Source of the DNA: JAKZVK01 sp965248255
GTDB lineage: Bacteria > Acidobacteriota > Terriglobia > Bryobacterales > UBA6623
Direction of reading: 5' to 3'
Length of the DNA: 64,000 nucleotides
Assembly (NCBI GenBank): GCA_965248255.1
Contig: CBDFIW010000002.1
Location: 558,001-622,000 of the forward strand
The notes beneath the pieces are model-generated. The model was not told the origin of the DNA. It saw nothing but the letters and a program-made list of their open reading frames with translations, and made no database searches. How positions within the stretch are numbered: the stretch's first letter is position 1; each line of letters opens with the position of its first letter. A program made the translations under genes and the position numbers. Shown in pieces: positions 1 to 8,263 of this stretch.

Positions 1-96
1 CGTATGATGGACCGCCTTGAGGATCACGACGACATCCAGAACGTTTACGCCAATTTCGACATTGAAGACAAGGAACTCGAAGCCCTGTCGGCTTGA
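1..96 (+). CDS. yebC: YebC/PmpR-family regulator, C-terminal fragment
   Basis: The window opens inside a reading frame of 31 residues that ends in TGA at 94-96. It contains the stretch LEDHDDIQNVYANFDI, the typical C-terminal end of YebC/PmpR (TACO1-like) proteins. Family members are DNA-binding regulators, and some help the ribosome at polyproline stretches. The N-terminal part lies outside the window. ruvC follows 42 bases downstream on the same strand; yebC-ruvC is a common bacterial gene order, which supports the call. Confidence 0.85.
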   Translation, partial: RMMDRLEDHDDIQNVYANFDIEDKELEALSA

Positions 97-138
97 TGAA
101 CAGCGAGCGCGTCGCTTGAGCGCTGGAGTGAGTAGCCG

Positions 139-648
139 GTGAGAGTCGTCGGCATTGATTGCGGTTCCGAGCGGACTGGCTACGGCGTCATCGACAGCGA
201 CGGGCGCCACCATCGGTTGGTCGGTTGCGGCGTCATTCGAACCTCGCCCAAGGCGGACTTTCCTTCACGTCTATACCATATCTATAAGAAATTAAAAGGT
301 TTACTTGAATCAAAGACCCCTGATGGCGTGGCCATCGAGGGAGTCTTCTACGCAACAAACGTACGGACGGTGCTCAAGTTGGCGCAGGTGCGGGGGGTGG
401 CCATGTTGGCGGCGGCGGAGCGGGGCCTGCCGGTTGGTGAGTACTCGCCGCTCGAGATCAAAGACAGTGTTGTCGGCTATGGCCGTGCCACCAAGGGGCA
501 GGTGCAGACCATGGTGCAGTCGCTGCTGCGGCTCGAGGAGCCGATTGAATCCCATGACGCTGCTGATGCCCTGGCGGTGGCGATCTGCCATTCAGTACAC
601 GCGGCAAGCCGAGCAAAGATCGCGTCGGGATTCAGCGCCCATGCATGA
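139..648 (+). CDS. ruvC: Crossover junction endodeoxyribonuclease RuvC
   Basis: A 169-residue protein of normal RuvC length with a GTG start. RuvC resolves Holliday junctions with RuvAB during recombination and repair. The four acidic metal ligands can be placed: D7 in GIDCGSERTGYG, E67 in AIEGVFY, and D140 and D143 in SHDAADALA. The motif NVRTVLKLAQVRG is also typical. It follows yebC, and its stop codon lies inside the start of the next gene (8-base overlap), suggesting coupled translation. No ruvA or ruvB is seen next to it. Confidence 0.95.
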   Translation: MRVVGIDCGSERTGYGVIDSDGRHHRLVGCGVIRTSPKADFPSRLYHIYKKLKGLLESKTPDGVAIEGVFYATNVRTVLKLAQVRGVAMLAAAERGLPVGEYSPLEIKDSVVGYGRATKGQVQTMVQSLLRLEEPIESHDAADALAVAICHSVHAASRAKIASGFSAHA

Positions 649-1327
649 TCTGCGGACAGGTCGGTCAGCCAGATCGCTTGCTGTCGTCTGCGCCGCGCTG
701 GCGATTGGCATTTCTGCGGTCATGCCGATTGCCGCTTCCGCTTCGGAGCGCGTTTTCTTCTCTCGTACGTTCCCCGGGAGTGCCCCACCGTACTTGGAAG
801 TTGAAATCGAACGAGACGGAACGGCGATCTATCGTGAGGGGCCAAACGAGGAGGATCCGATCGAGTTCACTCTAACGCCCGCCGAAACCAACAGCGTCTT
901 CGCTTTGGTGCGGGAACTGGACTACTTCCGCCGTGCCTTGGCTAGCGACCGCAAAGTCGCGTTTACGGGCGACAAGGTTTTGAGGTACGTAAGCGCCGCT
1001 GGCGAGGTAACTGAAGCTAAGTTTGCCTTCAGCGAGGATAAGGCCGCCGTGGCTCTTGCAAGTTGGTTCATACGGGCGAGCGAGTCCGAGAGGTACCTAA
1101 TGGAGCTGGAGAGAGTTTTCCGGTTCGACCACCTCGGGGTTAACAAGGCGCTGCTGCAGTTTCAATCCGCCTTCGATAGGGGCGGAATCGTGGCGCCCCA
1201 CCAGTTTCTGCCCATTCTCAAGAAGATCGCGGGGCGCAAGAAGCTCGTTCACATTGCCCGCGCGCGAGCGGCCTCGCTGGTAGACCGAATCGAAGGAAGC
1301 AACGTGGTCAGCAACGGAGCGCGGTAG
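641..1327 (+). CDS. Exported protein of unknown function
   Basis: A 228-residue protein starting at the ATG that overlaps the ruvC stop by 8 bases. Residues 1 to about 33 look like a signal peptide: a basic start, a hydrophobic stretch (VVCAALAIGISAV) and an ASA-type cleavage site. The rest is soluble, with mixed strands and helices, and has no family motif I recognise. The reading frame is open further upstream inside ruvC, but that part is the ruvC shadow. It is probably co-transcribed with ruvC by position; periplasmic location is inferred from the signal peptide only. Confidence 0.65.
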   Translation: MHDLRTGRSARSLAVVCAALAIGISAVMPIAASASERVFFSRTFPGSAPPYLEVEIERDGTAIYREGPNEEDPIEFTLTPAETNSVFALVRELDYFRRALASDRKVAFTGDKVLRYVSAAGEVTEAKFAFSEDKAAVALASWFIRASESERYLMELERVFRFDHLGVNKALLQFQSAFDRGGIVAPHQFLPILKKIAGRKKLVHIARARAASLVDRIEGSNVVSNGAR

Positions 1328-1348
1328 GCAGTAGAGAGTCGGCGACCC

Positions 1349-2254
1349 TCAGTCCCCCTCGCCCGCAATCACTTGGTAGATGCGGTCGAGATCGTCTGAC
1401 GAGTAGTACTCGATTTCGATGCGGCCACCGTTCTTGCCGCGGGCCACGAGTTTCACACGCGTACCCAGCGCCTGTTCCATCTCTTCGATGGCAGCGGCGA
1501 TGTTGGGGTCGATCGCAGCTTTGCCGTCCTTCTTGCGTTGCGGCTCACTGAGTCGCCGAACCGTGCGTTCAACTTGGCGCACCGAGAGCCCCTGCGCGAC
1601 CGCCTTCTCGGCCACGGACCGTTGGTCGTGGGCTTCATCGATGCCCAGGATTGCTCGGGCATGACCCATCGATAGGCGCCGCTCGGCTACCAGTTGTTGG
1701 ATGTCTTTGGGCAGACGCAACAGCCGGAGCAGATTCGTGATGGTGGTGCGGTTCTTTCCTGTCCTCTCGGCCAGCGTTTCGTGGCTGAGGCCCAATTCCT
1801 CGACCATCATTCGCAGCGCCAGCGCTACCTCGATCGGGTTGAGGTCTTCCCGCTGGATATTCTCGACGAGAGTAACCTCGAGAATACGGTCCGCCTTGAT
1901 GTCCTGGACGATTCCCGGTATCTCGGTAAGGCCAGCAACCTTCGCCGCACGCAGACGGCGCTCCCCGACGACCAGCAAGTATCCATCGCCCTGCGGACGT
2001 ACCACAATCGGCTGAATCAGTCCGTCGACCCGAATCGACTGCGCCAACTCTTTGATGCTCTCTTTGTTGAAGATGCGGCGCGGCTGGTAGGGGTTCGGCT
2101 CGATGGAGTCGATCGGGAGGCGCTGTACCAACTCTTGACCACCGCTGTCCCTACCTTGCCCTGCCGGCTTTGGGCCCAACAGCGCGCTTAGGCCCTTGCC
2201 CAATGCTCGACGTCTGGGCCCCGGTGACGTTCTGGTAGTAGTCTTCGCCGGCAT
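1349..2254 (-). CDS. parB: Chromosome partitioning protein ParB
   Basis: A 301-residue ParB/Spo0J protein. It binds parS, loads as a CTP-dependent clamp and works with ParA in origin segregation. The N-terminus carries the ALGKGLSALLG box that usually contacts ParA. Residues about 97-103 (GERRLRA) are the CTP-binding arginine motif. A helix-turn-helix lies near 157-177 (SHETLAERTGKNRTTITNLL). I chose the ATG at 2254; a GTG five codons upstream is also possible. It lies directly downstream of parA on the same strand, and a parS palindrome lies upstream of parA. Confidence 0.93.
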   Translation of the reverse strand: MPAKTTTRTSPGPRRRALGKGLSALLGPKPAGQGRDSGGQELVQRLPIDSIEPNPYQPRRIFNKESIKELAQSIRVDGLIQPIVVRPQGDGYLLVVGERRLRAAKVAGLTEIPGIVQDIKADRILEVTLVENIQREDLNPIEVALALRMMVEELGLSHETLAERTGKNRTTITNLLRLLRLPKDIQQLVAERRLSMGHARAILGIDEAHDQRSVAEKAVAQGLSVRQVERTVRRLSEPQRKKDGKAAIDPNIAAAIEEMEQALGTRVKLVARGKNGGRIEIEYYSSDDLDRIYQVIAGEGD

Positions 2255-2281
2255 CGAATCGAGCCTCACACTTTTCCGCTG

Positions 2282-3079
2282 TTAGGAGACGGCCTGGGTC
2301 GAGGACTTCAACCCTTGGCGGGCAAGCAACTCACGCGCCAACCTCAAGTAGCTCTCCGCTCCCCTCGACCGCAGATCGTACTGGATGATCGCCTTGCCAT
2401 GGCTGGGCGCCTCCGCCAAACGCACGTTCCGCGGGATTACAGTTTCGAAAACCTCGTCCTGGAAGAAGTCCCGAATGTCATGGGCCACCTGGCGAGTGAG
2501 TGATGTCCGATCGTCGAACATCGTCAGCAGAACTCCCTCAATCCGCAGGCCGGGATTGAAGCCGGCCTTGACGCGGTCGATCGTATCGAGCAGTGCCGAG
2601 ATTCCCTCGAGGGCGAAGTACTCGCACTGAATTGGAATCAGCACCGAGTCCGCCGCTACTAAAGCATTGACCGTGAGCAGATCGAGCGCTGGAGGACAGT
2701 CTAGGAGAACAAAGTGATAGTCCTCTCGCACCGAGGCCAGCTTTTTCTTGAGTCGAGCTTCCCGGGCTTCGAGATCAACCAGTTCGATGTTGGCGCCGGC
2801 CAAGTTTCGAGAAGAGGGTATCAGGTCAAGGTTCTCGACTTGCGTCTTCACCTGCACGTCCGCCAAATCCGACTGACCGAGAAGAAGATCGTACAGGCTG
2901 GACCGTTCAAGGTCCGTCGAACACCCTAGACCGCTGGTCGAGTTCGCCTGAGGGTCGCAATCAACGACGAGAACACGGCAGTCAGCGGCGGCGAGCGACG
3001 CGGAGAGATTGATCGCGGTCGTTGTTTTGCCGACCCCGCCTTTCTGGTTAGCAACTGCAATGAGCTTACCCAAGAACAC
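2282..3079 (-). CDS. parA: Chromosome partitioning ATPase ParA/Soj
   Basis: A 265-residue deviant Walker-type ATPase. The P-loop KGGVGKTT spans residues 13-20, followed by VLVVDCDPQANSTSGLG and the Walker B region VLLDCPPALDLL. Family members form ATP dimers on DNA and move ParB-parS complexes apart at division. Length and domain layout fit chromosomal Soj rather than the larger plasmid ParA proteins with an N-terminal HTH. It is upstream of parB in one minus-strand unit. The 159-base gap to rsmG contains the parS site. Confidence 0.95.
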   Translation of the reverse strand: MFLGKLIAVANQKGGVGKTTTAINLSASLAAADCRVLVVDCDPQANSTSGLGCSTDLERSSLYDLLLGQSDLADVQVKTQVENLDLIPSSRNLAGANIELVDLEAREARLKKKLASVREDYHFVLLDCPPALDLLTVNALVAADSVLIPIQCEYFALEGISALLDTIDRVKAGFNPGLRIEGVLLTMFDDRTSLTRQVAHDIRDFFQDEVFETVIPRNVRLAEAPSHGKAIIQYDLRSRGAESYLRLARELLARQGLKSSTQAVS

Positions 3080-3163
3080 TCCTTTGGCGCAGCATTAATG
3101 TAGTATACCTGCACAAGAGAGAAAAGTGGGATTTCGTGCGGCGGAGGGAGGGAAAAGCGTGAA

Positions 3164-3179
3164 CGTTCCACGTGGAACG
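3164..3179. promoter_or_regulatory. parS: parS centromere-like site
   Basis: The 16-mer CGTTCCACGTGGAACG is a perfect palindrome. It fits the conserved bacterial parS pattern GTT(C/T)CACGTG(A/G)AAC with the common CC/GG variant. It lies in the intergenic gap between rsmG and parA, upstream of parA, where ParB could both start partitioning and influence parAB expression. Binding is inferred from the motif. Confidence 0.88.
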
Positions 3180-3238
3180 ACCGGAGCGGGCACACGACTC
3201 TAGATCCCAAGGTAGATCGGTCGGTTCCACCTAGGACT

Positions 3239-3850
3239 TTAGACCGAAAGGGTGCCCAGCACCAAGACACGCTCCCTGCCCCAGGGCACTGGATCCGTCG
3301 CAAACCACTTGACGCCGCCCAGCCCAGCCAGCTCGTGGGTCCTCTTGGTTGTCGACAGGACCGCCACTTGTTGTGCTGTCATTGTCACGTGGTCCCAGAT
3401 ATCCTCACAGGCGACCCCTCGAACTGTGGCCCACTGAAACGAGGCCCGCAGGGTCTCGAAACGCCCATGATAGATCCGAACGTTGCCGAGGTCGCGGGAC
3501 ACCTCTCGCAGGAACGCTGCCTTCTTCGCTACGGATTCGACGAGAGTCACTCTGAGCTTGGGTCGCAGCACGGCGATCGGCAGGCCTGGAAAGCCTGCGC
3601 CCGAGCCAATGTCGACCAACGACAAAGCATTTTCAGGGATACGCTGACCTACGAGCAGTGACTCTCCAAAATGTCGCTCCACGATCTCCGCAGCGCCTCG
3701 CACGCTCGTCAGATTGATGCGACGATTCCAGCGTTCCAGCAAATCGATGTGAGCTGCGAGCTGCGAAATCTGCTGCGGAGAAAGCTCGAGCTTCAGAGTG
3801 CGGAGGACGGGTTGAATGAGCCGCGAGAACTCCTCGCCTGCGTCAGACAT
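3239..3850 (-). CDS. rsmG: 16S rRNA (guanine-N7) methyltransferase RsmG
   Basis: A 203-residue class I SAM-dependent methyltransferase (GidB). The family methylates G527 of 16S rRNA. The SAM-binding loop LVDIGSGAGFPGLPIAVLRP is clear, preceded by NLTSVR and ERHFGESL, which are typical RsmG motifs. The ATG at 3850 overlaps the mnmG stop by 8 bases; the longer open frame upstream is only the mnmG shadow. The order mnmG-rsmG-parA-parB is conserved near many bacterial origins. Confidence 0.92.
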   Translation of the reverse strand: MSDAGEEFSRLIQPVLRTLKLELSPQQISQLAAHIDLLERWNRRINLTSVRGAAEIVERHFGESLLVGQRIPENALSLVDIGSGAGFPGLPIAVLRPKLRVTLVESVAKKAAFLREVSRDLGNVRIYHGRFETLRASFQWATVRGVACEDIWDHVTMTAQQVAVLSTTKRTHELAGLGGVKWFATDPVPWGRERVLVLGTLSV

Positions 3851-5768
3851 GCCCGGCCGCGCGTTCACTGGAGGTGAGATAGATGTTGAGGATGGAGACC
3901 GCCGCGGGCGTGACACCGGGGATGCGCCCGGCTTGTCCCAACGTCGAGGGCCGGACGCGCTCCATCTTCTCCACGACTTCGCGCGAAAGTCCAGGGATTT
4001 CCCCATAGGAGAGGCGTTCGGGAATGCGGCGCAATTCAGCTCGCCGAGACTGCTCGATCTGCTTTCTCTGTTGCCGTAAGTAGCCTGCGTACTTCACTTC
4101 CGTCTCGATGGCCTTCCAATCGGGCGGGCGCAGCCGGACGTCGCAGTGAGACTGAATCAGGGACTGGCAGTGGGTCATCCGAACCTCAGGCCGCTTCAAC
4201 AGTTGGGTCAGGGTCGGGCGCTGACCATCTGATGGTCCGAGCGCGTGGAATAGCTCGCCCGCCAGTGGGTCTTCCTGTCTCGGTCGATGGGAGTCGAGGA
4301 ACGCCCGAACCTTCTCCCGGCTGGCCTGCAACTCACGGAATTGCCGCCAGTGGTCCTCATCGATCAGCCCCACCTGACGGCCCGTCGGTGTGAGCCGTTC
4401 GTCGGCATTGTCGATGCGGAGGTTCAGACGAAACTCCGCGCGTGAGGTAAACATGCGATACGGCTCGTCGGTTCCCTTGGTAGTGAGATCGTCAATAAGA
4501 ATGCCGATGTAAGCGTTCGTGCGGTCGAGGATGACCGGCTCAAGGCCCTTGATCGCACAGCCGGCATTGATGCCGGCCATAAGCCCCTGACTGGCGGCTT
4601 CCTCATAGCCCGTCGTGCCGTTTATCTGGCCGGCCAGGTAGAGCCCCTGAACCCTTCTCGTTTCGAGTGTATGCCTTAGCTCCGTTGCGTCCACGGCGTC
4701 GTATTCGATCGCGTACCCGGGACGAATCATCTCGGCCCTGTCGAGACCCGGAATCGAAGCTACCACGTTCGCCTGCACGTCGATCGGCATGCTGGTCGAC
4801 ATACCGTTGACGTAGACCTCGTAGGTGTCGAGCCCCTCCGGCTCGAGAAAAAGCTGATGGCGAGGCTTGTCGGGGAATTTGACGACCTTGTCCTCGATCG
4901 AAGGGCAGTAGCGCGGTCCGACACCCTCGATTTGACCGCTGTAAAGCGGCGAACGATTGATGTTCTCGCGCAGAATCTCGAGGGTCTTGTCGGTTGTGTA
5001 GGCGATGCGGCAGTGGATCTGTTCCCGGTCGATCCGGTCGGTACGAAACGAAAACGGCGTGGGCACGGGATCTCCAGGCTGCGACTCAAACTCGCCCCAG
5101 TCGATCGTACGGCCATCGAGCCGCGGCGGCGTACCCGTCTTAAGACGCCCGCACCGAAAGCCTAGTCCCCGTAGCACCTCACCGAGCATCACGGATGCCG
5201 GCTCGCCGCTGCGGCCGGAGGGGAACGTGCGCTGGCCGATATGAATCATTCCGTTGAGAAAAGTCCCGGTCGTGATGATGACGGCTTCGGCCCCGACGAG
5301 ACGACCGTCGCTGAGGAGAACCCCTCTGATGCGCCTGGTAGGTTCGCCCCACCCGGACGGAGGAACCTTGTCGAGAATCAGATCTACTACCTCGGCTTGC
5401 TTGATGGTCAGGTTCGGTTCCTGTTCGAGCACCTGACGCATCTTGATGCGGTACTGCTTCTTGTCGCATTGTGCGCGGGGTGACCACACGGCGGGACCGC
5501 GGCTCGTATTGAGCAGGCGAAACTGAATGCCCACCGCGTCGGTGACTTCGCCCATGATCCCGCCGAGAGCATCGATTTCGCGAACCAGGTGGCCCTTCGC
5601 AATGCCGCCGACCGCCGGGTTGCAAGACATCTGTGCGATCAGGTCGAGATTGAGTGTCACCAGGGCCGTACGCAGACCCATACGCGCCGTCGCCACCGCC
5701 GCTTCGTTGCCCGCGTGGCCGGCACCGACGATCACTACTTCATAACGCTCTGTGAACGCATGCTGCAT
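3843..5768 (-). CDS. mnmG: tRNA uridine-5-carboxymethylaminomethyl enzyme MnmG (GidA)
   Basis: A 641-residue FAD protein of normal length. With MnmE it modifies U34 of certain tRNAs. The N-terminal dinucleotide motif GAGHAGNEAA starts near residue 15. It is followed by the MnmG signatures SCNPAVGGIAKGHLVREID and GPRYCPSIEDK, and the C-terminal helical region contains YAGYLRQQRKQIE. It overlaps rsmG by 8 bases, indicating one operon. No mnmE is seen in the window. The 107-base gap to divergent purD probably holds the promoters of both units. Confidence 0.96.
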   Translation of the reverse strand: MQHAFTERYEVVIVGAGHAGNEAAVATARMGLRTALVTLNLDLIAQMSCNPAVGGIAKGHLVREIDALGGIMGEVTDAVGIQFRLLNTSRGPAVWSPRAQCDKKQYRIKMRQVLEQEPNLTIKQAEVVDLILDKVPPSGWGEPTRRIRGVLLSDGRLVGAEAVIITTGTFLNGMIHIGQRTFPSGRSGEPASVMLGEVLRGLGFRCGRLKTGTPPRLDGRTIDWGEFESQPGDPVPTPFSFRTDRIDREQIHCRIAYTTDKTLEILRENINRSPLYSGQIEGVGPRYCPSIEDKVVKFPDKPRHQLFLEPEGLDTYEVYVNGMSTSMPIDVQANVVASIPGLDRAEMIRPGYAIEYDAVDATELRHTLETRRVQGLYLAGQINGTTGYEEAASQGLMAGINAGCAIKGLEPVILDRTNAYIGILIDDLTTKGTDEPYRMFTSRAEFRLNLRIDNADERLTPTGRQVGLIDEDHWRQFRELQASREKVRAFLDSHRPRQEDPLAGELFHALGPSDGQRPTLTQLLKRPEVRMTHCQSLIQSHCDVRLRPPDWKAIETEVKYAGYLRQQRKQIEQSRRAELRRIPERLSYGEIPGLSREVVEKMERVRPSTLGQAGRIPGVTPAAVSILNIYLTSSERAAGHV

Positions 5769-5875
5769 GGAAGTAACCCAATAATACGCCCGTTCCTGTT
5801 ATTCTATGCACTTGCGCGAAGTGCCGCAATGAGTGCGGTTGTCGTTCCTAAGCTTGCAGGCACTGGCAATTGAGC

Positions 5876-7141
5876 ATGAAAGCCCTAGTCATCGGAAGCG
5901 GCGGCAGAGAGCATGCGCTGGTTTGGAAACTGCGCCAATCCGAGGGTGTCGAGCAGGTCTTTTGCGTGACGGGGAACGCTGGCATCGCGATGGATGGGTC
6001 CTGTATTCCAGGCGACATCGCCGAGCCCGCTGAACTCGTCGCCTTGGCCGAAACCCTGGGCGCCGACTTCACGGTCGTCGGACCGGAGGCTCCTTTGGTG
6101 GCCGGACTCGTTGGCGAATTCGAGGCGCGCGAGCTGCCGATCGTCGGTCCGTCTAAGTTCGCGGCCCAGTTGGAAGGCAGCAAGCTCTTTGCCAAGGAGT
6201 TCATGCGGGACCACGGCATTCCTAGCGCTGACTTCAGACTTCTTGAAAGCAGCGATGACATCGACCGACACATCACGCGTTTTGGCTTTCCGGTCGCGCT
6301 GAAGGCGGACGGCCTCGCCGCGGGCAAGGGCGTCGTCTTGGCCAAGAACGAGCAAGAGGCCCGCGAGACCGCGGCGACTATGTTGACCGGGCAACTCGTC
6401 GGTGACGCCGGCCGCCGCATCGTGCTCGAGCAGTACTTGCAGGGAGAAGAAGTTAGCTTCATCGTTCTAAGCGACGGCAGCAACTACTTTGTCTATCCGC
6501 CAACCCAAGACCACAAACCGATCTTCGACAATGACGAGGGGCCAAACACGGGCGGCATGGGTGCGTACTGCGACCCGGCAATTCTGAGTGACGATCTGCG
6601 CGGAACGATTATCGAGACGGTGGTCGAGCCGACGCTCGACGGTCTTCGCAGAGCGGGCCACCCGTTTCGAGGGTTTCTTTACTGCGGCCTAATGATGACC
6701 TCCGGCGGCCCCCAAGTTCTCGAGTTCAACGTACGCATGGGTGACCCTGAAACGCAGCCCCTCATGTACCGCATGACGGGGAACTTCGCCGAACTGATGT
6801 TCTCCGCCGCAAAGGGTGAACTGCGGCCTGACGCAGTCGGTTGGAGCACCGGCCCGACGGCTTGTGTGGTGCTCTGCTCGGAGGGCTACCCGGGCAGCTA
6901 CCCAAGAGGCCGCCACATCCAAGGCATCACCGAAGCCGAACAAAACGGCGCCAAAGTGTTTCACGCGGGCACGCGGCTGCAAGGAGGGAAGTTGGCGACT
7001 GCAGGCGGCCGGGTGCTGGGAGTAACGGCGGGCGGAGAGGGTCTTCGTCAGGCACTCGACGCGGCCTACGAAGCGGTCGGCAAGATCCGTTTCGAGGGCA
7101 TGCACTACCGCAAGGACATCGGGGAAAAGGGACTACTATAA
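5876..7141 (+). CDS. purD: Phosphoribosylamine-glycine ligase (GAR synthetase)
   Basis: A 421-residue ATP-grasp ligase catalysing the second step of purine synthesis: phosphoribosylamine plus glycine to GAR. The N-terminus KALVIGSGGREHALVWKL is the PurD signature. The ATP-grasp domain shows FPVALKADGLAAGKGV and the family motif DHKPIFDNDEGPNTGGMG. Metal-ligand motifs LEFNVRMGDPETQPL follow near the C-terminus. I start at the ATG at 5876; a TTG two codons upstream is less likely. It is not in a purine operon here; its neighbours are mnmG (divergent) and a Gfo/Idh oxidoreductase. Confidence 0.95.
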   Translation: MKALVIGSGGREHALVWKLRQSEGVEQVFCVTGNAGIAMDGSCIPGDIAEPAELVALAETLGADFTVVGPEAPLVAGLVGEFEARELPIVGPSKFAAQLEGSKLFAKEFMRDHGIPSADFRLLESSDDIDRHITRFGFPVALKADGLAAGKGVVLAKNEQEARETAATMLTGQLVGDAGRRIVLEQYLQGEEVSFIVLSDGSNYFVYPPTQDHKPIFDNDEGPNTGGMGAYCDPAILSDDLRGTIIETVVEPTLDGLRRAGHPFRGFLYCGLMMTSGGPQVLEFNVRMGDPETQPLMYRMTGNFAELMFSAAKGELRPDAVGWSTGPTACVVLCSEGYPGSYPRGRHIQGITEAEQNGAKVFHAGTRLQGGKLATAGGRVLGVTAGGEGLRQALDAAYEAVGKIRFEGMHYRKDIGEKGLL

Positions 7142-7174
7142 TCGTAGTAATTAAGCCGAGGAAGAGGCAGCGGC

Positions 7175-8191
7175 ATGAGAGTTGGACTGATCGGCACGGG
7201 GGCCATCGCCCACAAGCACGCGGACAGCTACAAGGAGCTGGGCTTCGACCTGGTCGCGGTCTCAGACGTTGTTGAACAGAAGGGCCGCGAGTTCGGCGAA
7301 AAATACGGCGCTGAGTTCACAGCGGACTTCCACGAGCTTTGCAGCCGTTCTGACATTGACTACGTGGACGTATGCGCCTACCCTGACTCCCGATTGGAGA
7401 TGACCAAGGCTGCCGTGGCCAACGGCAAGCACGTCTTGCTTCAGAAGCCCATCGCCCTGATTCTGGAAGAAGCGCAGGAGATGATCGACATCACGAAGGC
7501 GGCAAACCTGCGCTTGGGTGTGATGAGCCAGCATCGCTTTGACGACGCTACGATCTTTCTGGTGAAGGCAATCAAGGACGGCCGCCTCGGACGCGTCCTA
7601 CAGGCTGACAGCTACACGAAATGGCATCGTCCGCAATCCTACTATGATCGTCCCGGCAAAGGCACCTGGGCTGTAGAAGGCGGTGGGGCGCTGATCAACC
7701 AAGCCATTCACGGGCTCGACCTGCTGCTCTACTTGGCGGGACCGGTCGCCGAGCTTTTTGGTTACTGGCAGCTCGCGGCGGCCCACGAGATGGAGTCCGA
7801 GGATGTCGTCGATGCCTTGGTACGCTACGAGAGTGGCGCTACCGGTGTGATCCAAGCGGCGACCGCCTTCGAGCCGGGCTATCCGGAGCGAATCGAGATC
7901 CACGGCACAAAAGGATCGGCCATCATCACAGGTGACAAGCTGACCGCTTGGGATGTGGAAGGTGACAGCGGCGAAGCGGCTCCGCTCGCCGGCGAAACGC
8001 TTGATTCCGGCGCCTCCGACCCGATGGCGATCTCCATCGAACCGATGAAGCGACAATTTCGCAACTTCGCTGAGGCCATTGAAACCGGCGGCAAGCCGCT
8101 CTGCACGGGCGAAGACGGTTATCGCGCCCTTCAAGTCGTGTTGGCGGTCTACGAATCCGCTCGCACGGGCGAAAAGATCAAGCTCGCCTGA
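7175..8191 (+). CDS. Gfo/Idh/MocA-family NAD(P)-dependent oxidoreductase
   Basis: A 338-residue protein with an N-terminal Rossmann fold (GLIGTGAIAHKHADSY) and a C-terminal alpha/beta domain of the GFO_IDH_MocA type. Members act on sugars, inositols or sugar derivatives; the substrate cannot be told from sequence. The family's usual EKP motif reads QKP at residues 90-92, keeping the catalytic-region lysine. GGGALINQAIHGLDLLLYL matches the conserved motif holding the second active-site residues. It lies 33 bases after purD and 68 bases before a sugar-nucleotide epimerase, so a role in a sugar pathway with that neighbour is possible. Confidence 0.85.
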   Translation: MRVGLIGTGAIAHKHADSYKELGFDLVAVSDVVEQKGREFGEKYGAEFTADFHELCSRSDIDYVDVCAYPDSRLEMTKAAVANGKHVLLQKPIALILEEAQEMIDITKAANLRLGVMSQHRFDDATIFLVKAIKDGRLGRVLQADSYTKWHRPQSYYDRPGKGTWAVEGGGALINQAIHGLDLLLYLAGPVAELFGYWQLAAAHEMESEDVVDALVRYESGATGVIQAATAFEPGYPERIEIHGTKGSAIITGDKLTAWDVEGDSGEAAPLAGETLDSGASDPMAISIEPMKRQFRNFAEAIETGGKPLCTGEDGYRALQVVLAVYESARTGEKIKLA

Positions 8192-8242
8192 CCCGTTAAA
8201 GTGCGGCCGTAGCGTTGACGACCTCATAGGAGGATGTCGCGC

Positions 8243-8263
8243 ATGGCGGGGGTTCGTGTATGA
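8243..8263 (+). CDS. Possible six-codon leader peptide upstream of the epimerase
   Basis: A strong AGGAGG sequence at 8228-8233 is badly placed for the epimerase ATG at 8260 but is 9 bases from an ATG at 8243. That ATG opens a frame encoding only MAGVRV. Its TGA overlaps the epimerase start as ATGA. This could be a translational-coupling leader. It might equally be chance, because no conservation data are available. Confidence 0.35.
   Translation: MAGVRV

Noticed and set aside
305..1327. A 340-codon frame starting inside ruvC
   Set aside because: Its first 112 codons lie inside ruvC and are arginine-rich shadow; only the part from ATG 641 has a signal peptide and looks real.
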